NCBI GenBank assembly: GCA_016213825.1
Contig: JACQZP010000021.1
Coordinates: forward strand, 124,001-188,000
Length of the DNA: 64,000 nt
DNA from: Acetobacterium woodii
GTDB lineage: Bacteria > Bacillota > Clostridia > Eubacteriales > Eubacteriaceae
Direction of reading: 5' to 3'
Part shown: in pieces, positions 16,447 through 25,415 of the stretch
Position numbering within the stretch: the stretch's first letter is position 1
Layout of the letters: every line of letters begins with the position of its first letter
Made by a program: the position numbers and the translations under genes
The notes under the pieces: generated by a model
Told to the model about the DNA's origin: nothing
Databases searched by the model: none
Seen by the model: the letters and a program-made list of their open reading frames with translations, nothing else

Positions 16447-18513
16447 TCAGTTTTCACTACTTGGATTAACTTTGATCACCTTCTCAATGAATACCTCAAC
16501 AAGCACCGGATCAAATTGCGTCCCGGCATGATTTTTCAACTCACAGATGGCTTCATTTAGAGACATCGCCGGGTGGTAGGAACGGTCCTGGGTCATGGCG
16601 TCGTAAGAATCGACAATGGTGATAATTCTTGCCAGCAACGGAATTTCCTCAGCTTTTAGTCCCTGGGGATAGCCGCCACCATCCCAGCGTTCATGATGAC
16701 AGAGAATGTATTCTGAAATCTTGCGCAATTCCGGGACGGTCTGGGCAATCCGATAGCCAACCTCAGGATGCTTTTTAATTTCAATCCATTCTTCAGCGGT
16801 CAATTTTCCATTCTTATTCAGCAGTTTGCAATCGATGCTTATTTTTCCGATATCATGAAGGGTGGCTACCAGTTCCAGTGCCACCAGATCCTCCTGATCC
16901 AGTGCCAATGCCTGCCCCAGTTGCTTGGCTAAATCGGCCATCCGCTCAGCGTGTTCTTCGGTTTCGTTGCTTTTTTCGAATAAGGTGGTTTTAATCGAGT
17001 CCATAATGGCTGAATGAAAGCTTTTATACTCCAGCAGCTTTTTCCGATACATCGATTCTTCGGCCAATTTAAATACTTTTTCCAGCGATTCATGTTCACT
17101 GGTCTTGGTGTCATATCCCAACGAAATGCTAGTGATGATCACTTCATTATCCAGCTGATAGCCTTGATCACAGGCATTTTTTATTTTTTGAACCAGGCTG
17201 CCGGTTTCGGAGTAGGTTGTTTTCGGCAACAGCATCACAAACTCATCGCCCCCGGTTCGGACCAGCACATCTTTTTCCCGGGCACAAAGTTCAAGAATCT
17301 TGGCAATACTGATCAGCAGTTTGTCGCCTTCGCCATGACCAAAAGCGTCATTAATCAATTTAAGCCCATTGATATCACCGATGATCAGCGATAAGGGCAG
17401 GTAATCCGGGTGGTCCAACCGCTTGCGTTCTTTCTCATAATAGCTACGGTTATGAAGTCCGGTCAGGACGTCATGCTGACTCAAATACACGATCTCGGCT
17501 TCCGTTCGCTTGCGGTCGGTGATATCCCGGCTGATGCCGATTAAGCCCAAGATCTTACCATTATGATCATAATATGGTGTTTTTAAAGTTTCCAGCTGAA
17601 CTTCCCGACCATCTGGATAAGTAACCATTTCCTCATTTTGGCGCGATTTTTTTTCATTCATCATGATCTGGTCCATTTCCCGAAACAGCGTGGCCATCTC
17701 CGGATCAAATAGATCAAAATCATTAAGGCCCACTAGTTCTTCCATGGTTTTGTCGGCAAAGATTTCAAAAGATTTGTTACAGCCTAAATAAACACTCTTT
17801 TCATCTTTATAAAAAACCAGATCCGGGATCGAATCCAGCAGTGAACGCAATAGCGATTCTTTTTTCTGATATTCATAATACAGGTGTTTATAGTTTTCCC
17901 GGCTTTCCATCAAGTTTTTGTCCGACTCCTGGTTTTTAAGTCCCTGGAGCATCACCAGGCAAAGCAGCAGGGTACCGATCGGATAGATGACCAGTACTGG
18001 CAGGGTAATGGTGCTGAGAATCGCAGCCGCTTGCTGATCCGGAAGGGTTAGCATACAGGTCAGCATGGCAAGATGGACAATTAATCCAAACAGATACAGC
18101 TCCGGCCAGACCATCTTTTGCTTTTTCAGAATGATCGGTAACCGGTATTTGTACCAGATCAGACCAATCACCGCAGAAATCACCGTTACCAGAACCCCCG
18201 TCATGGCACCTGCACCACCTAAAGAAATCCGATAGACGCTGATCAGAATAGTGGCTATGATGGTGGGAAGATAGCCCAGAAACATCCCGGAAACGCTGAT
18301 CAAAATGGAACGGGTGTCAAAAATAATTCCGTTTGAAAAATTGAACGTGTTCATCATTAATAGAATCCCCACTCCGCCCAAAAACAACCCAAGCAAACTA
18401 TTTAACCACTTCTTATGGCTGTTGAATCTGACCACAAAGAGATTATAAACAGTACTAATTGAAAGTAGCAGCGCAGTATTAAAGATCAGGTCCTTGATTA
18501 GTTCAGATGACAT
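16447..18513 (-). CDS. Membrane sensor with PAS, GGDEF and HD-GYP domains
   Basis: Cyclic-di-GMP signalling protein of 688 residues. The first 200 residues form a 5TMR-LYT-like sensor with five or six membrane segments. A PAS domain follows (about 215-335, with LLDSIPDLVFYKDEKS). The GGDEF domain has an intact GGDEF motif near residue 422, and the HD-GYP domain has HDIGKIS near 553 and HHERWDGGGYP. Both synthesis and hydrolysis sites look intact, so the enzyme could be switched by its sensor part. 5TMR-LYT sensors are linked to cell-wall signals. GAGGTGA precedes the start. Confidence 0.88.
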   Translation of the reverse strand: MSSELIKDLIFNTALLLSISTVYNLFVVRFNSHKKWLNSLLGLFLGGVGILLMMNTFNFSNGIIFDTRSILISVSGMFLGYLPTIIATILISVYRISLGGAGAMTGVLVTVISAVIGLIWYKYRLPIILKKQKMVWPELYLFGLIVHLAMLTCMLTLPDQQAAAILSTITLPVLVIYPIGTLLLCLVMLQGLKNQESDKNLMESRENYKHLYYEYQKKESLLRSLLDSIPDLVFYKDEKSVYLGCNKSFEIFADKTMEELVGLNDFDLFDPEMATLFREMDQIMMNEKKSRQNEEMVTYPDGREVQLETLKTPYYDHNGKILGLIGISRDITDRKRTEAEIVYLSQHDVLTGLHNRSYYEKERKRLDHPDYLPLSLIIGDINGLKLINDAFGHGEGDKLLISIAKILELCAREKDVLVRTGGDEFVMLLPKTTYSETGSLVQKIKNACDQGYQLDNEVIITSISLGYDTKTSEHESLEKVFKLAEESMYRKKLLEYKSFHSAIMDSIKTTLFEKSNETEEHAERMADLAKQLGQALALDQEDLVALELVATLHDIGKISIDCKLLNKNGKLTAEEWIEIKKHPEVGYRIAQTVPELRKISEYILCHHERWDGGGYPQGLKAEEIPLLARIITIVDSYDAMTQDRSYHPAMSLNEAICELKNHAGTQFDPVLVEVFIEKVIKVNPSSEN

Positions 18514-18764
18514 GGTCTCACCTCTTCTCCGTTTTGATTGTGCTAGCGATGCGTCGTTAAGACCGACTCCATAAACAGTAACATAGTTGATCCTTTTATA
18601 CCCGCTTTATTTTGTTTATCGCATCTTCTAAATGAAACGCGTCGAAAAACAATTTCGGAAAATAGGGACGACTCATCTTCCGGGATTTCATTGTCGAACA
18701 ACGGTAATAAGATATGACGCATCCATCGGATCACATCGGTCATCCCAATTTTTGTAAAATGTTT

Positions 18765-20918
18765 CTAAACGTTAAGCAACGGGCTCGGTTGGCCTTCCCA
18801 CAATAGAAACAGGCGGTGCAGAGCCCGGGTACAGCTAATGTAAAGTAGCCGCTGGTCGGCCTCACTGCGGTAATTGGCTTGGCTGACATCACAGATAAAC
18901 ACGGCATCAAATTCTAGCCCTTTGGACAGATACACTGGCATGATCGAAACGCCCTCAAGCTCAGCCACCGTATCATGACGGATCAGGTTGACCGTTATTT
19001 TTTGCTTTAAGGCCTCATAGAGCACCATAGTATTTTTCTGGGTTTTTAAAATCAGCCCGATCGATTGGTAGCCGGCCTGCACACACTGATTGATCGCTTC
19101 ACAAAGTTTTTCAACCAGGCTCTCGACATCAGCGAACCCGAACAAAACCGGTTCTTCGCCACTGCGGTTAAAGCTCTCCACCGGGATGGCATCGTCAATG
19201 AACTGCTTACTGAAACGCAAAATCTCGCTGGTACAACGGTAGCTCTTGTTCATCGTCACCAGGGCGTTTTTCTTGCGGTTTAAGCGCTTCTCGACCGCTT
19301 CATAAAAGCTGAAATCTTCATTTTTGTCCAGGGTCTGATTGATATCCGCTAAAATGGTCAGCTTGGATTTTAAAAACAGCCGATTAAGAATTTCATAATG
19401 GAGGGGATAATAATCCTGGCCTTCATCGATGATCACCTGTTTGATAGAGGCGTATTCCTTGGCGCCGAACAACCGTAAACTCAGATACCCGAGAGCTACG
19501 GCATCATCGTAGTTCAGGTTTTTGTGAGCCAGATTTCGTTTGGTCACCGCCAGCATTTTATCTATGGTAGCCGGTAGCTTAATCCCTGCGGCCTTTTTAA
19601 AAAAGTAACCGTCTTGCTCAAACAGCTGCTGATACAGATGCAGGGCATCAATTTCGGCAAAGCGCATCATTTCATTGCGGACCGAACTTCTCAGCGGGCG
19701 ACGCCATTTTCCATAGACTTTTTCATTGATGGCCTCTTCCAGATAGCCCAGTTTAGTTTTTAGAGGCGTATTCGGATTGGTACCCAGGCGACTGATTATC
19801 TCGTCCCGGGTAAAAATCGTCTCGCCTTTAAAGGTGATATCCCGGATATTCATAAAACGCTGAGGAATATCGTCAATGAAACGATCGAGGATTTTGATGA
19901 AATCCGCTGATCCTTTAAAGGTCATGCTATCATTTTTTAGGCGGCTCTGGGGGCCATTTGACAGCACGCGTTCCAGAAAAATGTTCTTTGTTTCAAATTT
20001 TCGCTCGATCAGATCCTTAAGAATTTCGTCAAAGATGACGGTCCGGACATTTTCTTCGCCCAGTTCCGGAATGACATTGGCGATGTATTGCTCAAACAGT
20101 TTATGCGGTGAGACAATGATGATTTCGCGGCCCAGCAGGCGGTCTGCTAAGCCCTGATACATCAGATAGGCGGCCCGGTGCAGAGCAATTGAGGTTTTGC
20201 CGCTGCCTGCCACGCCCTGGACAATTAACAGGTCGTTTTTCATATCCCGAATCACCAGATCCTGATCCCGCTGGATCGATTCCACGATGGTTTTCATTTT
20301 GGGAGAGGTATTGCCGGACAAAAGCTTCTTCAGAAAATCATCAAAGACCTGCAGATCGGCATCAAAAAAGAAATCCAGATGACCGTCTTTTATTTCAAAC
20401 TGGCGTTTTAACAGCAGCTGGCCCTCAATTCGACCAACTGGTGCATCATACCAGGCAGCTCCCGGCGCAAAACGGTAGAAAACACTGGCCACCGGTGAGC
20501 GCCAGTCATGGATCAGCAGTTTATAGGCATTTTCTTTTTTAAGCGAATGATGTCCAATATAGATTGCTTCAGTATGCTCGCCCTCACTGAAGCAAAAATC
20601 AATCCGGGCAAAATAGGGCGTGTCGAGAATGCCCCGAAGCTTGGTGATCTTGGCTTCGGTAAATTCATAAAGGGCCGTCCGTTCGGTCACCGGAGCCATC
20701 GCCTGGCTCAATTCAACCAGCGCTTCAAAACCATCAGACCCCCACAGATTACCAATCCCATGGGATGTATTTTCACGGATTTCTTTTTTGGCCTCCTTGA
20801 TCATTTCCCGGTTTTTCTCATTGGCATTGATGGCGTCATCAAGTTGAAGGCTGGCTTCTTTCAAGGTTTCCTTTAACCGTTCTTCTTCAATACACCAGTC
20901 GTTGTTATTTTCATTCAT
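18765..20918 (-). CDS. HelD-like UvrD-family helicase (RNA polymerase recycling)
   Basis: Superfamily 1 ATPase of 717 residues. An N-terminal arm of about 90 residues, rich in Glu and Lys, precedes the helicase core. Walker A GVAGSGKTS is near residue 233, and IIDEGQDYYP and LADINQTLD are motifs II and III further on, with a UvrD-like C-terminal part (LSKGLEFDAVFICD). This plan matches HelD, which binds RNA polymerase and releases it from stalled complexes. Ribosome site AAGGGG. The gene is monocistronic; the 250 bases after it hold no convincing gene. Confidence 0.85.
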   Translation of the reverse strand: MNENNNDWCIEEERLKETLKEASLQLDDAINANEKNREMIKEAKKEIRENTSHGIGNLWGSDGFEALVELSQAMAPVTERTALYEFTEAKITKLRGILDTPYFARIDFCFSEGEHTEAIYIGHHSLKKENAYKLLIHDWRSPVASVFYRFAPGAAWYDAPVGRIEGQLLLKRQFEIKDGHLDFFFDADLQVFDDFLKKLLSGNTSPKMKTIVESIQRDQDLVIRDMKNDLLIVQGVAGSGKTSIALHRAAYLMYQGLADRLLGREIIIVSPHKLFEQYIANVIPELGEENVRTVIFDEILKDLIERKFETKNIFLERVLSNGPQSRLKNDSMTFKGSADFIKILDRFIDDIPQRFMNIRDITFKGETIFTRDEIISRLGTNPNTPLKTKLGYLEEAINEKVYGKWRRPLRSSVRNEMMRFAEIDALHLYQQLFEQDGYFFKKAAGIKLPATIDKMLAVTKRNLAHKNLNYDDAVALGYLSLRLFGAKEYASIKQVIIDEGQDYYPLHYEILNRLFLKSKLTILADINQTLDKNEDFSFYEAVEKRLNRKKNALVTMNKSYRCTSEILRFSKQFIDDAIPVESFNRSGEEPVLFGFADVESLVEKLCEAINQCVQAGYQSIGLILKTQKNTMVLYEALKQKITVNLIRHDTVAELEGVSIMPVYLSKGLEFDAVFICDVSQANYRSEADQRLLYISCTRALHRLFLLWEGQPSPLLNV

Positions 20919-20997
20919 TAACTATACCCCTTTATCTAAATCGGCCATGCCCATGCAAAGCTTCGCTTGGTAGTTTACCATAACCCTGTCATTTAGA

Positions 20998-21125
20998 ACA
21001 GTCTTGTAGTTTTTGCAGTTTCATGGTATGATAGAGGTGCCCAGAAATGGTGCCCACAAAGGTAAGTTTTTTATGATCTGTTTAACCATCCCCCCACTGT
21101 GTGCTTCTTCACCGTGGGGTTTTTT
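20998..21125 (+). terminator. Orphan rightward terminator, possibly of a small transcript
   Basis: CCCCAC (21092-21097) pairs with GTGGGG (21114-21119), and six T follow. No recognised rightward gene precedes it. A TTGCAG/TATGAT promoter-like pair lies near 21015-21035, so a short RNA of about 90 bases is possible. The nested open frames in it are under 25 codons and unconvincing. Confidence 0.4.
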
Positions 21126-21310
21126 ACGCCCTTAATCCCGCTGACGGCTTTGCCGTTTTTCACCACGATGCTGTACATTAATAAGCGGCCGCAACACAAC
21201 TCAACCGCCGCCTGACTCCGATAATACAATTGCCTTCCGAATAACTTTATAACTTTGATTGAAATCACCGAAATTTCTATGGTAAAATAAAAATAACCTG
21301 ATCCTGTTGA

Positions 21311-21476
21311 AAGCATTTACGAAATTAAAAAACAGCGAACAACGGTTGCTTTGGGTACAGTTTCCACAAACGATTTCGTAACGTGTAGGCGAACAGTTCA
21401 TCGAACTGTCCGACGTACAGTGTAGAAATTGTTTTGTGCGAAACTGGGCCCAAAGCTCACGGCACTTTTGTAATTA
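21311..21476 (-). repeat. Palindromic leader element, copy B
   Basis: Same orientation as copy A and very similar in the core, with more worn ends (AAGCATTTACGAAA and ACTTTTGTAATTA). The tip is ACAGTTC/GAACTGT around AT. It ends 29 bases before the S41 peptidase start. A TATAAT at 21479-21484 begins two bases beyond the element, so this copy may lie before the transcription start. Confidence 0.85.
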
Positions 21477-21505
21477 ATTATAATACTGTTGAAAAAGGAG
21501 TTATT

Positions 21506-22990
21506 ATGAAAAAACATGAAATGCGGACACTGATGATAATTGTTGGTTTTGTTTTGGTCGTAACTGTAACCCTCTCTTGGCTCAACAAACCAAGTCCGGC
21601 AACAGATTATAACGATGATTTCAGTGCGCTTAGTTGGACAATGGCGTTTGAAGAATTGCATCAAACCCTGTCGACAGAATATGCGTTTACGGATTGGAAA
21701 GGCATCAATTGGGACCGACTCCATCAGAAGTACCTGGCTAAAATCGAAAAGGCACAGATCAATCAGGACTTTAATAGCTATTATCTCACGCTTCGTGCTT
21801 ATCTCAATGAAATCCCTGATGGACATGTGCGGATGAATAATCTCAAAGAAATCGATGACCAATACATTGGCGGCGGTTTTGGCCTGGCGGTGGCAAAAAT
21901 TGATGATGGCTCGATCATTGTCACTTGGGTGGATGAATCCAGTCAAGCCTGGACGGCCGGAATTCGTCCCGGCGATCTGCTGCTGTCCTGGAATGGCCAG
22001 CCCATTAATGAGGCCCTCGACAGCGTTTCCACCCTTTTTGGTGGAACATCGGCAACGACTGAAAATTTAGAAATAAAAAAAGCCGCCTATCTTGTCCGTG
22101 AACCCGTGGGCACCGAAATTCAGTTAAGCTATCAAACGCCGACCGCTTCTCAAGCTGCTTCGGTTTCGCTGGTGGCTTATGATGATAATGGCTTATCCTT
22201 AAGAAAAAACTATCCCGATTCGGTGGTTTCCAATAAATTGCGGGATATGTTTGTTGGTGTCGACAACCCCGATCCGGTTCCGGGCGCCATGGTGGAATCG
22301 AAGATGCTGGATGACCGCATCTGCTATCTCAAAATTTTAGGCGAATTAGATGCCGATTTGCAGGAAACCGGCACCCTTTTGTCCACCCTGGAATTGGTCA
22401 GTAAGGCGATTGATACCGCCCAACAGAATCATGCTCAGGGGCTCATTGTCGATCTGCGCAATAACATCGGCGGACTTGATCAGATGACTGCTGATATTCT
22501 GGGACATTTTTATCAACAGAAAGCATTTTTTGAATATCAGAATCTCTACAATCCAGACACCAACACCTTTGAACTGCAATCAATGCCAGACGGCTCTCAG
22601 GCATTATCCATCGAACCAGCCGAACCCTACTTTAACGGCCCAATCATTGTCCTGATCAATTCCAAATGTATCAGCTCCGGGGAAGGACTTGCCATGGGAA
22701 TGCAAAATCTGCCCAATGCCGAAACCTTCGGCTTTTATGGAACCAATGGATCGTTTGGGTTAGCTGGTGCGGAAGCAAAAATGCCCGGCGAACTCACCGT
22801 TCACTGGCCATCCGGACAATCATTAAATGAAGACAAAATAATTCAATTGGATAGCCAGCATGGCATTGGCGGCGTCAGCCCTGACATCCGACTGTCAATG
22901 ACTGCTCAAAATGCCATTCGCATTGCCAATGGCGAAGATGTCGAATTAGCCGAAGCGATTAACACACTGCACCGCAAACTGGGCAATTAG
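21506..22990 (+). CDS. S41 family peptidase with PDZ domain
   Basis: Membrane-anchored or exported serine protease of 494 residues. An N-terminal hydrophobic segment at about 9-28 is followed by a domain of about 90 residues, a PDZ domain (GGGFGLAVAKIDDG to GDLLLSWNGQPI), and the S41 core with VDLRNNIGGLDQ and the nucleophile region INSKCISSGEG near residue 389. This is the C-terminal processing peptidase/tricorn-like family. The start at 21506 has AAGGAG before it; the frame is open upstream into the palindromic element, but that part is not coding. A cell-wall or membrane protein is the likely substrate. Confidence 0.83.
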   Translation: MKKHEMRTLMIIVGFVLVVTVTLSWLNKPSPATDYNDDFSALSWTMAFEELHQTLSTEYAFTDWKGINWDRLHQKYLAKIEKAQINQDFNSYYLTLRAYLNEIPDGHVRMNNLKEIDDQYIGGGFGLAVAKIDDGSIIVTWVDESSQAWTAGIRPGDLLLSWNGQPINEALDSVSTLFGGTSATTENLEIKKAAYLVREPVGTEIQLSYQTPTASQAASVSLVAYDDNGLSLRKNYPDSVVSNKLRDMFVGVDNPDPVPGAMVESKMLDDRICYLKILGELDADLQETGTLLSTLELVSKAIDTAQQNHAQGLIVDLRNNIGGLDQMTADILGHFYQQKAFFEYQNLYNPDTNTFELQSMPDGSQALSIEPAEPYFNGPIIVLINSKCISSGEGLAMGMQNLPNAETFGFYGTNGSFGLAGAEAKMPGELTVHWPSGQSLNEDKIIQLDSQHGIGGVSPDIRLSMTAQNAIRIANGEDVELAEAINTLHRKLGN

Positions 22991-23054
22991 CTAACTTTTG
23001 ATGCGCCTGCTTTTTATTCCCAACTTTATAATCGCGGCTATTTTTTATAAATGA

Positions 23055-23084
23055 TTGTTTTTCACTTTATTTTTATACTATAAT
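23055..23084 (+). promoter_or_regulatory. Promoter reading through palindromic copy C into cysK
   Basis: TTGTTT at 23055-23060 and TATAAT at 23079-23084 are spaced by 18 bases. A start near 23091 would put the whole palindromic element in the 5' untranslated leader of the cysteine synthase mRNA. Confidence 0.5.
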
Positions 23085-23104
23085 AATAGATGCACTGATA
23101 CTAT

Positions 23105-23274
23105 TTAGGTGATTGCAAAGTGCCGTGAGCTTTGGGTCCAGTTTCGCACGAAACAATTTCTACACTGTACGGCGGACAGTTCGATGAACTGTTCGCCTAC
23201 ACGTTACGAAATTGTTTGTGGAAACTGCACCCAAAGCAACCGTTGTTCATTTTTTTACTTTCGCAATTACCTAA
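23105..23274 (+). repeat. Palindromic leader element, copy C (reference copy)
   Basis: 170 bp bounded by TTAGGTGATTGCAAAG and CTTTCGCAATTACCTAA. Nested helices: CTTTGGGT 23130-23137 with ACCCAAAG 23229-23236; CAGTTTC with GAAACTG; AAACAATTTC 23151-23160 with GAAATTGTTT 23208-23217; GGCG with CGCC; ACAGTTC 23176-23182 with GAACTGT 23186-23192. It ends 30 bases before the cysK start codon and is most likely transcribed in its leader. Confidence 0.88.
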
Positions 23275-23304
23275 CAGATACCATCTACAGAAAGGACAAC
23301 TCAA

Positions 23305-24210
23305 TTGCAGAAACTTATTTACAATAATATTTTAGAAACCATCGGCCATAGTCCGATGGTGCGGATTAATCACTTGAATCCCAACCCAAATGTGGAGATG
23401 CTGGCCAAGTATGAAGGGGTTAACCCAACCGGAAGCATTAAAGATCGAATTGCCCTGAAAATGTTGGAGCAGGCCGAGGCTGAAGGCGTTTTAACCAAAG
23501 ACAAGATCATTATCGAACCGACCAGTGGGAATACCGGGATTGGTTTAGCGATGATCGCTGCCGTTAAAGGCTATCAGCTGGAAATCGTCATGAGCGAAGC
23601 CGTCTCGATTGAACGCCGTAAAATGATTCAGGCCTTTGGTGCCACGGTGACTTTGACCTCGCCAACCGAAGGAACCGATGGTGCGATTCGCAAGGTGCGG
23701 GAATTAATTGCCGCCTATCCGGACCGTTATTTTAATCCCGATCAATTCAGCAATAAATATAATAAGCTGGCCCACTATTCCACCACCGCCGAGGAAATCT
23801 GGGAACAAACCCAGGGGAAAATCACCCACGTTGTTTCTTCTTTAGGTACCTCCGGCACCATTATGGGGGTTGGGATGGGCCTGCGGGGTCATAATCCGGA
23901 GGTGAAAATTGTCGAAGCCCAGCCGGTGCTTGGTCATTACATCCAGGGCCTGAAAAACATGGACGAAGCCATTGTGCCAGCCCTGTATCAACCGGATGAA
24001 ATTGATGAGCACATCATGGTTGAATCGGAAATCGCCTTTGATTTTGCCCGTCAGATTGTTAAAAAAGAAGGGATCTTTGTGGGCATGAGCAGTGGCGCAG
24101 CGATGTATGCTGCTACCGAAGTGGCTAAAAAAATTGATTCCGGTGTCATCGTAGTCATCTTCCCGGACCGGGGCGAAAAATATCTCAGTACCGATTTGTT
24201 TAAGCTGTAA
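23305..24210 (+). CDS. cysK: Cysteine synthase (O-acetylserine sulfhydrylase)
   Basis: PLP enzyme of 301 residues that makes cysteine from O-acetylserine and sulfide. The PLP lysine is Lys46 in PTGSIKDRIA, the substrate loop is EPTSGNTGIGLA near residues 72-83, and the phosphate-binding loop is SLGTSGTIMGVG. The start is TTG at 23305, with AAAGGA about 7 bases before it; no ATG is available nearby. At 301 residues it is close to the CysK norm. Its leader contains palindromic copy C, which may affect its expression. Confidence 0.9.
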   Translation: MQKLIYNNILETIGHSPMVRINHLNPNPNVEMLAKYEGVNPTGSIKDRIALKMLEQAEAEGVLTKDKIIIEPTSGNTGIGLAMIAAVKGYQLEIVMSEAVSIERRKMIQAFGATVTLTSPTEGTDGAIRKVRELIAAYPDRYFNPDQFSNKYNKLAHYSTTAEEIWEQTQGKITHVVSSLGTSGTIMGVGMGLRGHNPEVKIVEAQPVLGHYIQGLKNMDEAIVPALYQPDEIDEHIMVESEIAFDFARQIVKKEGIFVGMSSGAAMYAATEVAKKIDSGVIVVIFPDRGEKYLSTDLFKL

Positions 24211-24275
24211 ATTTAGCAGCGAGATTTGGCAAGATGGTCAGCACGGACGATCTATTGAAAAACAGCAAAACTGAC

Positions 24276-24312
24276 TGAGCGAACGATTCATGATGTTTTT
24301 ATCGTTCGCTCA
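24276..24312. terminator. Hairpin between convergent cysK and response-regulator genes
   Basis: TGAGCGAACGAT pairs perfectly with ATCGTTCGCTCA, with a T-rich loop. The stem is strong but a following T run is missing, so it is a probable rather than certain bidirectional terminator. Confidence 0.5.
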
Positions 24313-24359
24313 GCACTTAATCTGAACATTCTGATTCCCGGCTCTTATTATCGAAACGA

Positions 24360-25391
24360 TTATTCATCAAAGGTGTATTTTTTTTCGTTGAATAGCGTTA
24401 TACAGGCATCCACAACGAACGGATCATAGAGTTTATTCTTGTTCATGGTAATTTCGTCCATTGCGCATTGTAGACCAAGACTGGGTCGATAAGGTCGGTG
24501 TGATGACATTGCTTCGACAACATCCGCTACCGATATGATTCGCGTCTCAAGGCGAATTTGATCCGCTTTTAGCCCCTGTGGATAGCCGCTGCCATCCAGC
24601 CTTTCATGATGATGATAAACAATTTCTGAAATAGGCCATGGCATTTCATAGCTCCGCAGTACATCATACCCTATTTTAGGATGTTCCTGAATGATTGCAT
24701 ATTCATTTAGTGACAGTTGAACCGGCTTGGTGAGAATCTCAAAGGGAATCGCTATCTTCCCGATATCGTGAATACATCCGGCAATATGCAGACCTTCGAG
24801 GGTATCGGCAGGTAGCTTCAATTCTTTGCCGATTGCTCGAGCCAAACTGCCGACTCTTTTTTGATGTCCTGCCGTATATGGGTCGCGTAAATCCAACATC
24901 GCTGCCGTGGCATATGCGGTGTTCATCATTGCCTGGTGCAGTTTGTGCGTTCTTTCCTCCACAAGCCGTTCCAGGTTTTCCCGTTGTTCCTGGTTTTGTA
25001 GCTCAAGCCTGCGTTTTTCATCAATCAGTTGTTTGAAATTTACCGCGTTCGTTACAGCTTTTATGAGCTCATTACGGTAAACCGGTTTGGTGAGATAGTC
25101 ATGTGCACCAAGCCGGATCGCATCCACCGCAGTGTCGACGGTTGGCTCACCAGTCATCATGATGATGCGGATATCCGGACTTGTTTCATGCAAAAACTTG
25201 AGCAAGGTCATCCCCGATTCCTTTGGCATAATGATATCCGAAAGCACGACATCAACGTCATCCTCTTGCAGCAGCACCCTCGCCATTTGAACGTTTTCCG
25301 CCGTAATGACATGATACCCTTCTTTCTTCAAGAATTCGCTTAAGGTAACACGGATACTCTTTTCATCATCAATAACCATAATGTTTGGCAT
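24360..25391 (-). CDS. Response regulator with HD-GYP output domain
   Basis: Protein of 343 residues: a receiver domain (1-120, phospho-acceptor Asp in DVVLSDIIMP), a coiled linker, and an HD-GYP phosphodiesterase domain (HDIGKIAIPFE, later HHERLDGSGYPQG). HD-GYP domains hydrolyse cyclic-di-GMP. AGGAGG precedes the start. It lies 24 bases after the multi-PAS histidine kinase gene and is surely its partner, turning a kinase signal into lower cyclic-di-GMP. Confidence 0.9.
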   Translation of the reverse strand: MPNIMVIDDEKSIRVTLSEFLKKEGYHVITAENVQMARVLLQEDDVDVVLSDIIMPKESGMTLLKFLHETSPDIRIIMMTGEPTVDTAVDAIRLGAHDYLTKPVYRNELIKAVTNAVNFKQLIDEKRRLELQNQEQRENLERLVEERTHKLHQAMMNTAYATAAMLDLRDPYTAGHQKRVGSLARAIGKELKLPADTLEGLHIAGCIHDIGKIAIPFEILTKPVQLSLNEYAIIQEHPKIGYDVLRSYEMPWPISEIVYHHHERLDGSGYPQGLKADQIRLETRIISVADVVEAMSSHRPYRPSLGLQCAMDEITMNKNKLYDPFVVDACITLFNEKKYTFDE

Positions 25392-25415
25392 GTTTTGGCC
25401 TCCTTATCTAGCATC

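Noticed and set aside
18543-18743. 66-residue frame between the GGDEF/HD-GYP and HelD genes
   Set aside because: No ribosome site, odd composition, no recognised family, and the residues do not resemble a fragment of a neighbour.
21434-21505. N-terminal extension of the S41 peptidase
   Set aside because: This part lies in palindromic copy B and the ribosome site; the ATG at 21506 has AAGGAG and starts a normal membrane anchor.
23109-23335. Open frames through copies B, C and D with similar peptides (CNSPTRYEIV-like, ETISTLYGGQF-like)
   Set aside because: They appear in every copy only because the repeat is conserved; no ribosome sites, and the copies differ by frame and length.
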